NCBI RefSeq assembly: GCF_900103125.1
Contig: NZ_FNJV01000002.1
Location: 868,001 to 932,000, forward strand
DNA length: 64,000 nucleotides
From: Mucilaginibacter sp. OK268
GTDB taxonomy: Bacteria; Bacteroidota; Bacteroidia; Sphingobacteriales; Sphingobacteriaceae
Direction of reading: 5' to 3'
The notes beneath the pieces are model-generated. The model searched no databases. It was not told where the DNA came from and worked only from the letters and a program-made list of their open reading frames with translations. Within the stretch, counting starts at the first letter, position 1; the number at the start of each line of letters is the position of its first letter. A program made the position numbers and the translations under genes. Of this stretch, positions 34,768 through 44,519 are shown piece after piece.

Positions 34768-37700
34768 TTAATTAAGCTGTAAGTTTCTTTGGTGGCCATT
34801 GCTATCAGTTATAGTCACTGATGCCATATTGTTCTCAATATTAAAAAATCTGCCAGACTGCGACAAGAAAGAGCTACCGTTGTAAAACTCTTCCCTGCTC
34901 ATCTTGCCATTTTTATATTTAATAATAGCGTACATATCCAAAGGCTGCAGGTTAATTGTTTTAACCGCTCTTTTTAATTCAAATAGTTTCATAACGCCGC
35001 GGTTTTGCGTAGCGGCCAATAAGTAGTTTCCTTTAGCACCTTTTAACTTAACCAATGCCTTACCATTACCCGGAATAAAAAGACCACCTTGCAGCAATGT
35101 AAGCGGTTTAAAACCACCTTTACCATCACCTTTAAGTATAAGACCGTTAAAGGCATCGTACCGGCCCGTTGTAACTTCGGTGCCAAAATCATTACCGTTG
35201 ATGGCTACATCCAGATTGCCGTCGCCATCAAAATCATCAACTGTAATGCCACACAATTCAGACATTTGAGCTTCCGGCGGCAATGGTATAACAGTAAACT
35301 TGCCATTACCATCATTTCGCAAATAGCATGACTGCAGATAATTTGCTTTTAACCGTATGGCACCTTTACGCATTTCCGGTGTTATCACCGAATCCATAGT
35401 AGCTACAGCCAAAGATTTATAATTCTGATACCGAATGCGCATGCTGATCATTTGCTTTACGATATCATCGCGCCCGTTAACCGGAAATTCTTTCATTTCT
35501 CCCTGCTGATCTTTTAGAAAAACAGATGGAAAAGCATCGTAACTACCATTATTATCAAAATCCTTTGCGGTAATAAATATGGGATATTGATCTGTAGCCT
35601 TATAAAAAGTATTTAAGCCGGTGTTACCCACTATATAATCAATATCGCCATCATGATCAAAATCGCCGGCGGCAATGGTGTTCCACCAGCCCAGCTTATT
35701 TTCGACCCCGGTATTATTGGTTATATTTTTAAAAGTGCCATGATCATTCTGCAGGAAGGTAATAGGCATCCATTCTCCTGTAAGTATCAAATCGGGCCAG
35801 CCATCATTATTAAAGTCGGTAAAGGTGGCATCACATACCAAACCTACATCTTTTAATGCTTTTGCAGCTGTTGCGGATACATCGGTAAATTTAATAAGGC
35901 CCTTTTTACTATCGTTGCGTAAAACAAAGCTCGAAACAGGCTTAGGATAATTCCAGGGATCCACGCGACCGGATACAAAAAGATCAAGCTTACCATCCCT
36001 GTTAAAATCGGCAGCTTTAACACACAATTTGCTGGTGAAGTTTTTAGGCAGGGCATCTGGTTGCAATTTAAAGTCTCCTTTTCCGTCGTTCAGATAAATC
36101 CTGTCCTGATAGTTTGTTGATCCGGATTCACTTTCGAACCCTCCGCTGGCTATATACAAGTCGGGGTGGCCATCGCCATCGGCATCAAAAAGCAGGATTC
36201 CTTCATCTTTAACCCTAACTTTTTGCGCTAAAAAGTCGTTATGTACAGAAAGCGAGCTAACTGCTAAGGGCACGTCCTTTGTCCGGGGTAACAGATCGCG
36301 CTGTATAAATTTACCATCGGCTTGCTGCAATAATACCTGGGCCGGGTATTGGGTTGTGCCTCCAACTACCATATCGTCAAAACCATTACCATCTACATCG
36401 CCAACGGCAACGGCAGGTGTATATTCTGATAACTTATGTGGTATCAGCTTTTGGACGTTAAAATCAACATAATCCTTATCCTGATGCTTGTAGGTGATAC
36501 CTGCGGATGTGGTTATCTCTTTAAATAAGGATGATTTATTGATAGACGGATGGTTATAATTATAATTTTCTTTAGCATCGGCAATGTTTACCTTAAGTGT
36601 TTGATCGGCTTTTACATTTTTTAATGACTGCTTTTTGCCATTATCCCATCTGATCACCACAGAATCGAGCCGGTCTATCTTACCCAAACCAAAATGAGCA
36701 ATATTTTGTATGGTTGACAGATACCCCCGGTAAGGCATGTTTTCATACACCTGCTGTTTGCCATGATCATAATAAATATTGGCCTTGGCACCTATGCCAT
36801 TTAGATTTTGACTACCGCCATGAAACTGTATATGTAAATAGTGGTGGTTATTTTTATCTTTTTCCCGGGTGGTATTTTTATAGATGAATGCTTCGTCATC
36901 GATATTATTGATGATCATATCCATGGTGCCGTCATTGTTCAGGTCGGCATAGGCCGCTCCGTTTGAAAATGACGGGATATCCAATCCCCAACTTTTGGTT
37001 ACATCTTCAAACTGTAGCCCGTTTGTATTTTTGAAGGCGTAATTGGGTATTTTAACAATAGGTATTTGATCAAGCACCTGTTTAGTTGATGCTACCGAAT
37101 ATGCTTGCTGCCTGAACACAATAAAATCATGATCGGTTACATCGCGCGGATAACCGTTTGTTATTACCAGATCGCGGTAGCCGTCATTATCAAAATCTGT
37201 AAGCATGGGTCCCCAGCTCCAGTCTGTTTGCGCTACACCACTAAAAAAGGCTGTTTCACTAAAAATCGGATCGCCAATAGAGTCATTTTGTCCTAACCGC
37301 GGGCCCTGGTTAATTTGTAATGTATTGCGTGTATATTGATACTGGTATTTATACCGGTCAAAGTTTTGAAATATCTGGTAGTTGTTTGGTGGCATGAACA
37401 TTTTTTTACGATAATTATCTTCAGGATTCATGTCAACCTCAAACACATCCGGCAATCCATCATTATTTACATCTTGAACATCTTGCCCCATTGCGCTGTA
37501 GGATGTATGTTTAAAATACTCTTGTGCTTTGTCTGTAAATGTGCCGTCGTGGTTATTAATGTATAGTATGTTACTGGGTAAAAAATCATTAGTAACATAA
37601 ATGTCTTTCCAACCATCGTTATTAATATCAACTATGCTTGCCGCGTGACCATATCCCTCAATAGTGATACCGGCCTGTTTGGATACATTGGTGAATACAC

Positions 37701-38388
37701 CATGTTTTAGCGCTGGATTCCAGTCGTTACGATAAAGTCTGCCTGTACTGCGGTGGCTACCATCTGTTATAATTGGCCTAAATGTGCTTTGATTATCACT
37801 TGCTACCGCCTCATTAACGGTAAGGTACATATCCAGGTCGCCATCATTATCATAATCAAAAAATGACGCCATGGTGGAGTGGACATTGATACCCAGCCCA
37901 TATTCTTTGGCCATCTCTTTAAACTTGGGTACACCATCAGTACCTATCCCCTGGTTTACATATAAAAGGTTGGTTCTTTTAACAGAATCATCTAATAAAG
38001 TATTGCATACATAAATATCCGGCAAACCATCATTATTTATGTCAACAACAGCAACACCACGCCCCCAACCGCCTTTACCGCCTACTCCTGCTTTAGTTGT
38101 TACGTCTTCAAACTTCATATTACCCTTATTCAGGTATAAACGGTTGGGCACAGCATTACCAATAAAATAAATATCCTGAAGGCCATCGTTGTTAAAATCG
38201 CCAATACCTACGCCGCCGCCATTGTAAATATTAAGCATGGTGAGGGGATTTATTTTTTCGTTTTCAACTACAGTATTGCTAAAGGTGATGCCGGAATATG
38301 ATGAAGGTATTCTTTCAAAAAGCGTTGACTTTTTGCAGGCCATTAATGAACACAGGAACATGCATAAAAAGGGGATAATACGCTTCAT
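34768..38388 (-). CDS. Large VCBS/FG-GAP lipoprotein with ASPIC/UnbV domain
   Basis: A 1206-residue lipoprotein (lipobox LMAC). The N-terminal half has many blades: GIGDFNNDGLQDI, VVDINNDGLPDI, DYDNDGDLDM, DINNDGWKDI, DVNNDGLPDV, DFDNDGYRDL. A central ASPIC/UnbV domain follows: NGIGAKANIYY, YRGYLSTIQNIAHFGLG and VVIRWDNGKKQ. A second propeller (about residues 650-1100) has similar loops. The family is abundant in Bacteroidota SusC/SusD loci and is exposed on the cell surface; its exact role is unknown. It follows susD by 84 bases and precedes the haloperoxidase by eight. Confidence 0.88.
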   Translation of the reverse strand: MKRIIPFLCMFLCSLMACKKSTLFERIPSSYSGITFSNTVVENEKINPLTMLNIYNGGGVGIGDFNNDGLQDIYFIGNAVPNRLYLNKGNMKFEDVTTKAGVGGKGGWGRGVAVVDINNDGLPDIYVCNTLLDDSVKRTNLLYVNQGIGTDGVPKFKEMAKEYGLGINVHSTMASFFDYDNDGDLDMYLTVNEAVASDNQSTFRPIITDGSHRSTGRLYRNDWNPALKHGVFTNVSKQAGITIEGYGHAASIVDINNDGWKDIYVTNDFLPSNILYINNHDGTFTDKAQEYFKHTSYSAMGQDVQDVNNDGLPDVFEVDMNPEDNYRKKMFMPPNNYQIFQNFDRYKYQYQYTRNTLQINQGPRLGQNDSIGDPIFSETAFFSGVAQTDWSWGPMLTDFDNDGYRDLVITNGYPRDVTDHDFIVFRQQAYSVASTKQVLDQIPIVKIPNYAFKNTNGLQFEDVTKSWGLDIPSFSNGAAYADLNNDGTMDMIINNIDDEAFIYKNTTREKDKNNHHYLHIQFHGGSQNLNGIGAKANIYYDHGKQQVYENMPYRGYLSTIQNIAHFGLGKIDRLDSVVIRWDNGKKQSLKNVKADQTLKVNIADAKENYNYNHPSINKSSLFKEITTSAGITYKHQDKDYVDFNVQKLIPHKLSEYTPAVAVGDVDGNGFDDMVVGGTTQYPAQVLLQQADGKFIQRDLLPRTKDVPLAVSSLSVHNDFLAQKVRVKDEGILLFDADGDGHPDLYIASGGFESESGSTNYQDRIYLNDGKGDFKLQPDALPKNFTSKLCVKAADFNRDGKLDLFVSGRVDPWNYPKPVSSFVLRNDSKKGLIKFTDVSATAAKALKDVGLVCDATFTDFNNDGWPDLILTGEWMPITFLQNDHGTFKNITNNTGVENKLGWWNTIAAGDFDHDGDIDYIVGNTGLNTFYKATDQYPIFITAKDFDNNGSYDAFPSVFLKDQQGEMKEFPVNGRDDIVKQMISMRIRYQNYKSLAVATMDSVITPEMRKGAIRLKANYLQSCYLRNDGNGKFTVIPLPPEAQMSELCGITVDDFDGDGNLDVAINGNDFGTEVTTGRYDAFNGLILKGDGKGGFKPLTLLQGGLFIPGNGKALVKLKGAKGNYLLAATQNRGVMKLFELKRAVKTINLQPLDMYAIIKYKNGKMSREEFYNGSSFLSQSGRFFNIENNMASVTITDSNGHQRNLQLN

Positions 38389-38472
38389 GAAATTTTAATA
38401 TCAGGCTATAAAAAAGGTGGAGATAAACATCTCCACCTAAAATTACAATTTATAAATTATAACAGGTTTAAA

Positions 38473-40290
38473 TTAATAACCTTTGTTTTGAACCAATATA
38501 GCCTTACCACCTAATGATTTTGATAAATCAATTTGCTGCTGAGGTATTGGATAATACTCATTTAACCCAGGAGTAAAGTGAGCTCCCTGCAATTGAGAAT
38601 TTATTCTTACATCGTAAGCAAAGAAGGCATTAATTTCAGTTGCCATGCTACCGTCACTTACCAATGAGCCATTAGGAAGGCTTGATGAAGCACCATCCCA
38701 ACGTTGTAAATCAAAGAAACGGATGCCTTCCATACCAAACTCAAGCTTTCTTTCAAAACGAACCGCTTTGCGTGCAAAATTTTTATCACTAAATGAGCCT
38801 GTCGGGTAGTTCTTTATAACATATTTATCAGCAGCGGTGGCACCTAACGTATTTCTGGCGTAGGTAGATGTACCGGTACTGTATGGTGCTCCTTTATAAA
38901 CCCAACCATCTGGATTGGCAGCCCGGTCCCTTACTAACTTAACATCAGCTTCGGCATTAACAGTGTTACCAACCTCTATTTCAGCTTCTGCAGCCATTAA
39001 TAAGATGTCAGAATAACGCATCAGATTAATATTATTTGATGTAAGCTGAACGTTGTTCCACACACCGGGAGTAACATCTGAGTTAGAACCTTGTTCTGCT
39101 TGTGAATAAACATTTTTGCGTGGATTGAAAACACCATCTGTAGGGTCACGTATCCATGCAGGTGGAGGATTACCCCAATCAAGGAACGGAACATTAGGAC
39201 GACCTACTGTAATATCCAAACGAGGATCGACATTACCTGTCCATGGAGTTGCACCATTGCTTACATCCTGGCCAATAACATCAAAGCTTGTAAGCAGCGG
39301 TAAACCATTGGCATCGGTCTTGAATGAATTGGCTAATGATTGAGACGGATTAAACCAACCGCAGCAACCACCAGGGCCACCATATGGGAAGTTTAAATCA
39401 TCACCGGCATTACCGTTTTGACCCAAGCCACCGTCATTTACTGAGTTTTGTGCCGCAAATACAGATTCAGGGCTATTTTTTTGTGCGGCCTCTGGGCTAA
39501 AGTTGGTTTGAAAAACAGGGTTAAGGGCATATTTTTGACCGCGCGCAGTAACTCCATTGGCTATTAAAGCTTGTAAAATTGGTAAAGCCGCAGTATAGTT
39601 ATGCTCAAACATATAAGTTTTGGCCAAATATGCTTTTGCCGCCCAACTGTTAGCACGGCCTGCCTGAGGCTGAGTAGCTGGCAAGTCTGCTGCTGCATCG
39701 GTAAAATCCTTTTCAATCTTTGGAAATATCTCAGCAGTATTAGGCACGTTATAGTCCTTCATAGTTTCATCAACATAAGGTACCTGGCCGTACATCTTCC
39801 TCAATTCCAGGTAGTAAAAACCACGAAGAAATTTAGCTTCTGCTATTATACTTTTAGCATCAGATGCGGCCAAATCTTTAGCCAACGGAACAGTGCGCAA
39901 TACATCATTTGCCCTTGCAACACCATCAAATAACAAGGTATATCTGGCAGTAATATATGGATTTGCCGTATTTGCCGTAAAATTACCTACAGGCAATGCA
40001 TCCTGGCCACCATCAGATGGTTGTGATCCTTTATAGGCATCGCCAGCAGCAATACTACCGAACATCCAATTGGAGCCCGACGCGTTTGAACCTCCACCTA
40101 TACCACCTACTCCATCCAATAAGGAGTAAGCACCTATTAACATACCATTTACACCAGCCGCGTTTGCAACGTTTTCTGGTTTTAAGTTACCTAATGGATT
40201 TTGTGTTAAAAGATTCTTTTTACAACTATATGCCAAGCATAGCGCCACCAATACTAATGGTACTATGACTTTTAAATGTATTTTTTTCAT
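38473..40290 (-). CDS. SusD/RagB-family nutrient-binding lipoprotein
   Basis: A 605-residue outer-membrane lipoprotein that captures ligand at the cell surface and passes it to its SusC partner. The lipobox is LAYSC. The N-terminal helices (GAYSLLDGVG, AKFLRGFYYLELRKMYGQVPY) show the TPR-like SusD scaffold. The C-terminal RagB/SusD block is DILLMAAEAEIEVGNTVNAEADVKLVRDRA, ending FDLQRWDG...YYPIPQQQ. I start at 40290, since an upstream in-frame ATG at 40317 would put nine extra residues before a good signal peptide. It follows susC directly. Its ligand, judged by the operon, need not be a glycan. Confidence 0.95.
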   Translation of the reverse strand: MKKIHLKVIVPLVLVALCLAYSCKKNLLTQNPLGNLKPENVANAAGVNGMLIGAYSLLDGVGGIGGGSNASGSNWMFGSIAAGDAYKGSQPSDGGQDALPVGNFTANTANPYITARYTLLFDGVARANDVLRTVPLAKDLAASDAKSIIAEAKFLRGFYYLELRKMYGQVPYVDETMKDYNVPNTAEIFPKIEKDFTDAAADLPATQPQAGRANSWAAKAYLAKTYMFEHNYTAALPILQALIANGVTARGQKYALNPVFQTNFSPEAAQKNSPESVFAAQNSVNDGGLGQNGNAGDDLNFPYGGPGGCCGWFNPSQSLANSFKTDANGLPLLTSFDVIGQDVSNGATPWTGNVDPRLDITVGRPNVPFLDWGNPPPAWIRDPTDGVFNPRKNVYSQAEQGSNSDVTPGVWNNVQLTSNNINLMRYSDILLMAAEAEIEVGNTVNAEADVKLVRDRAANPDGWVYKGAPYSTGTSTYARNTLGATAADKYVIKNYPTGSFSDKNFARKAVRFERKLEFGMEGIRFFDLQRWDGASSSLPNGSLVSDGSMATEINAFFAYDVRINSQLQGAHFTPGLNEYYPIPQQQIDLSKSLGGKAILVQNKGY

Positions 40291-40316
40291 AATTTCTTTT
40301 CTTAAAACATTAAACA

Positions 40317-43300
40317 TTAAAATGTTGCCTGTAATCCAATGCTATATCTCTTCTCGTTTGCAGGATAGTTACCAAAGTCGATACCGAAGCTGGTATTATC
40401 ACCTGATGTACTGTTATTCAAGTTTGAATTCTGCAACTCAGGATCTAAGCCACTGTATTTGGTTATGGTGAAAAGGTTATTACCTAATACAAATATTCTG
40501 AGTTTAGAAACTCCTATTTTAGCTAAGTCTGCTGTCGGGAAGGTATATCCGATCTGCAATGATTTCAATCTCAGGAATGATCCATTTTCAATATAAAATG
40601 AGTTAAATGCCCCAGTGTTACCCAGGTTAGCCTGCCTGGTTAAAATAGGGATAGTTGCATGACTATTGTCAGCACCTGGATGCCATGAATCAGTGATGAT
40701 ATTTGATGAAACGTTACCATCAAATACTGCTGGGAAGCTAGTCCAGTATTTAACATAGTTGGCCACTTTATTACCATAAACTCCGTAGAAGAATGCACTA
40801 AAATCGAAGCCTTTATAGCTACCGTTCAGGTTTAAACCACCTGTAAATTTAGGATTAGGATTACCGATAAAGGTACGGTCACTTGCGTCAATCTTACCGT
40901 CGCCATTAACATCCTTTAATTTAAATAAACCGGGTACAGCTCCTGGGTATTTAGCAGAACCATCAACATCAGCCTGACTTTGATATAAGCCTAACACCTG
41001 GTATCCAAAAAATTCACCTACAGGCTGTCCTGGTTGTAACCTTACAAAGTTTTGTAAGCGGGTTGAACCTCCTGAGTTAACATCCAGGTATGGTTGGCCC
41101 GAGTTTAATGATTTAACTAAGTTACTGTAATGACTAAAATTTAAACCTACATTAAATTTAAATGCATTGATGCTTCCATGGTAATTTACACTTGCATCAA
41201 AACCAGTATTGCGTAAATCGCCGGCATTAACATATGGAGGATGCAAAATAGCTCCAGGTGCCAATATTTGTGATTGGAATAATAAACCTGATGTTGTTTT
41301 CTTATAATATTCAAAAGAAAAATCAAGCGCATTATTAATGATAGTAGCGTCTATACCAACGTTTAACTCTTTATCGGTTTCCCATGTGGTAAGTGGGTTA
41401 CCTACCTGGGTAAGTGAGCTACCCAATATGGCCGCGTTTCCTTTACCTTCAATATCATAATATTGAGTACCAGCCCCAGCGGTATATAGGTTAAAGGCAT
41501 TATAAGGTTGAGTTTGAACACCACTTAATGATCCTAAAGAACCATAGCCAGCGCGTAATTTCAAATCATTGATCCAGTTAGCGCCTTTCATGAAATCTTC
41601 TTTTGAAAGCCTCCAGCCCACTGTTGCCGAAGGGAAAGTACCGTAACGGTGCCCTGGTGCAAAGAATGAAGAACCATCACGCCTGATAGTACCGCTTAAC
41701 AGATATTTATCATCGTAAGCATAATCTAATCTTGCAAAATATGATTGTATCGTATTTGAATACGGTCCATAATTAGGTCCTGTACGAGTATTAGCATTTG
41801 TTTGCCCGGCGGGTGAACCTGTATCTAAGGATACATAATTAGGATCAATTGATGCTAAATAAGTACCTCTTTGACCTTGTAAAAAGCGACCATAGTTATT
41901 GATAGACTCTTCACCTGCTAAAACTTTAATACTGTGTTTACCTATTTGTTGATCGTATCTTAATGTATTTGTCCAGGTATAGCTGCTGTTATAACCAGAA
42001 TATTCTGTATAAGAGTTAGCGCCATTGTTACCTTCTGCATTCTCATAAGGAGTAGGGCTAAAATAACGGTTCCAGAAATTCTCCACAGTTCCGCCAAACT
42101 GGGTACGCGCGGTAAAATGTTTCAGGAAGTCAACCTCAGCAAATAAGTTGCCTTGTATTTGCCAATCCTGGTTATTGCCTCTTAACTGATTATTGGCTAC
42201 GTTACGCTGAACTATAGCTACAGGATTTGAGGAGTTACTTAAGCCCGGAGATCTTGAACCCGCATAATTACCCATAATATCATAAATAGGTATAATAGGA
42301 GGTTCGCGGTAAATATATGAAATAGCGTTACCTTCGTTTTGGTTACCTACTTGAGGGTTATTTTTGTTAAAAATATAGGCATTTTCTCCAACACGGACAT
42401 GGTCATTGATATTGAAGTTTGTGTTCGCCCTTAATGAATAGCGCTTTTCATACGTTCCTATTAATGTACCTTGTTGGTTAAGATAACCAACAGACATCAA
42501 ATAGGTTGATTTATCGCTGCCACCACTTGCAGTAATATTATGCGAAGTTAACGGTGCAGGCTTAAATACTTCGTGAAACCAATCGGTACCTTGTTTGTTA
42601 GCTAAGGTAATTGGATTAGCACCAAGTTTGTCTACCCCATTTGGACCTAAGCGATTAGGATCAAGAGGGTTTCCGGTTACGGGATTCAAATTATACCAAT
42701 CCGGAGTAGTTCCGGGGGCTCCTACACGAGCTCCCGCTGGCGTTATGTAATCAGGGATAGTGAAAGTACCTGTTCCAAGCGGGTCAAACTGTTTATTGGT
42801 ATTTCCATTAACCCCACCACCAATTTTTCCATCATTTTTAAATGATTCGAACTCGGCTTCCATATAAGTTTTGGTATCTGCCAGTTTAAAACCATCAGAT
42901 AATGGCCGGGTAGTACCGTATAAACCATCATAGGTAATCTGAGCTTTACCAGATTTTCCTTTTTTGGTAGTTACTACAACAACACCGTTTGAACCACGCA
43001 CACCGTAAATTGACGCAGAACCGGCATCTTTCAATACCTGGATGGATTCAATGTCATTAACATTAATATCGTCTAATTTTCCCGGTGTTCCATCAATAAT
43101 AATAAGTGGTTGTGTACTGAAGATTGATCCTACACCACGAATATTAACAGATGCGGCACCACCTGGTTGCCCGGAGTTGGTAACCGTTACACCAGATGCC
43201 TGTCCTTGCAACAGCGATGAAGTGTTACCTGCAGGCACCGATTTCATCGTGGTTACATTTACAATAGCCACCGAACCGGTGATGTCCTTTTTACGTTGAG

Positions 43301-43649
43301 AACCGTAACCCGTAACAACAACTTCATTCAGTGAATTATTGCCTGCCTGCAACGTGATCCTGATATTGGCATCGGTACCTACTTTTACCTCGGTGGTTTG
43401 ATAGCCGATGTATGAAATCACCAACGTATTGCCTGGGCTTAGGCTTAGCGTAAATTCGCCGTTAACGTCTGTTACAGAACCTGTAGTAGTACCCTTAATG
43501 CGTACTGACGCACCTACTACGGGTAATTTATCGTCGCTACCGATAACCTTACCCTTGTACTTTGTTTGTGCTGTAACTACCAATGAAGAAACCAGGCAGC
43601 ATAACAGCACACCAAGGAATCTTCCCTTTAGGAGTAAACTTTTAAACAT
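40317..43649 (-). CDS. SusC/RagA-family TonB-linked outer membrane transporter
   Basis: A 1110-residue TonB-dependent porin of the SusC class. After the signal peptide there is a CarboxypepD-regulatory-like domain (YKGKVIGSDDKLPVVGASVRIKGTT). The plug domain then includes VVVTGYGSQRKKDITG and the SusC motif IQVLKDAGSASIYGVRGSNGVVVVTTKKG. The rest is a 22-strand barrel ending in an aromatic residue (LQATF). It is the first gene of the SusC-SusD-VCBS-haloperoxidase-VCBS row and is preceded by an AT-rich gap of about 800 bases that should contain the promoter. Confidence 0.96.
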   Translation of the reverse strand: MFKSLLLKGRFLGVLLCCLVSSLVVTAQTKYKGKVIGSDDKLPVVGASVRIKGTTTGSVTDVNGEFTLSLSPGNTLVISYIGYQTTEVKVGTDANIRITLQAGNNSLNEVVVTGYGSQRKKDITGSVAIVNVTTMKSVPAGNTSSLLQGQASGVTVTNSGQPGGAASVNIRGVGSIFSTQPLIIIDGTPGKLDDINVNDIESIQVLKDAGSASIYGVRGSNGVVVVTTKKGKSGKAQITYDGLYGTTRPLSDGFKLADTKTYMEAEFESFKNDGKIGGGVNGNTNKQFDPLGTGTFTIPDYITPAGARVGAPGTTPDWYNLNPVTGNPLDPNRLGPNGVDKLGANPITLANKQGTDWFHEVFKPAPLTSHNITASGGSDKSTYLMSVGYLNQQGTLIGTYEKRYSLRANTNFNINDHVRVGENAYIFNKNNPQVGNQNEGNAISYIYREPPIIPIYDIMGNYAGSRSPGLSNSSNPVAIVQRNVANNQLRGNNQDWQIQGNLFAEVDFLKHFTARTQFGGTVENFWNRYFSPTPYENAEGNNGANSYTEYSGYNSSYTWTNTLRYDQQIGKHSIKVLAGEESINNYGRFLQGQRGTYLASIDPNYVSLDTGSPAGQTNANTRTGPNYGPYSNTIQSYFARLDYAYDDKYLLSGTIRRDGSSFFAPGHRYGTFPSATVGWRLSKEDFMKGANWINDLKLRAGYGSLGSLSGVQTQPYNAFNLYTAGAGTQYYDIEGKGNAAILGSSLTQVGNPLTTWETDKELNVGIDATIINNALDFSFEYYKKTTSGLLFQSQILAPGAILHPPYVNAGDLRNTGFDASVNYHGSINAFKFNVGLNFSHYSNLVKSLNSGQPYLDVNSGGSTRLQNFVRLQPGQPVGEFFGYQVLGLYQSQADVDGSAKYPGAVPGLFKLKDVNGDGKIDASDRTFIGNPNPKFTGGLNLNGSYKGFDFSAFFYGVYGNKVANYVKYWTSFPAVFDGNVSSNIITDSWHPGADNSHATIPILTRQANLGNTGAFNSFYIENGSFLRLKSLQIGYTFPTADLAKIGVSKLRIFVLGNNLFTITKYSGLDPELQNSNLNNSTSGDNTSFGIDFGNYPANEKRYSIGLQATF

Positions 43650-44458
43650 GAGATTGAGATTTAGTTGATTAATATATTTGATTTAAGATTGTAAGTCGAT
43701 AACCGGAGTTTTAAGTTTGTAATTGGACCATAAAATATTCAGGGATGAATTGCTTGCCGGGTACGGAATACTTAACAGCGTAGCTTTTAAAATAGCGACA
43801 CTTAAATTCTGAAGATTCGAAAAATAAAGAGTGTAAAAGTTTTATCATATGATCTTCCCGTAATAAATTGTAAACTTATTCCCCGCTGTCATCCGTTTTT
43901 GCTTGGCCTTTTGGGCTAAGCACATTTAAGATTAAAATGTTATAATAATATTAGATTCAGTGTGATTTCTGTTGCTGCAGAAATTTATATTGGCTATTCA
44001 TCTAATGTAACGAGAGTGTACTGTTTACACAAGTGAAAAATACAGATTTACAAATTAATTATTAGTAAATCATTATAGCAACAAAACATAACAATTTGCA
44101 ACAACTTTATTAACAAATCGTCAATAAAATGATTATTTATATAAAAATATAGCAATGTAAAATTATTGATACTAACGATACTATACCCCAAAAAGTTGAG
44201 CTTAAACAATAATAATTAATAGAAGAAAGTAAAAACTATAATTTTTTCTAATACAGAACCTTCGGCTTATTACGCAATCGATTTCATTTTAAATGTTAAA
44301 ATATCATTATAATTTGTAAATAATGTCACCACAACATTTATAATCAGACACATATAACTGTTATACAAACATTTACAAATTAGCAGGCATCTATATAATT
44401 GTCTTCATAACAATTATTGTCATTCAAAATGCGTTCGTTTTTTCTACTATAAAATTAA
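43650..44458. other. Long AT-rich gap upstream of susC
   Basis: About 810 bases without a credible gene on either strand. It must hold the susC promoter and possibly a long leader. I see AT-rich runs and short words but no clear repeat of the families found elsewhere, no tRNA, and no obvious -7 box that I would place with confidence. A small RNA gene cannot be ruled out. Confidence 0.5.
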
Positions 44459-44492
44459 AAAGAGCGGAGATATTATAATATCTCCGCTCTTT
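44459..44492 (-). terminator. GH3 terminator
   Basis: A perfect palindrome (AAAGAGCGGAGATATTA and its complement) with T-rich sequence after it on the minus strand. It lies 27 bases after the GH3 stop and separates it from susC, so susC has its own promoter. Confidence 0.88.
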
Positions 44493-44519
44493 CAGACCAG
44501 TTAAAAGTCTCCAACCTTG

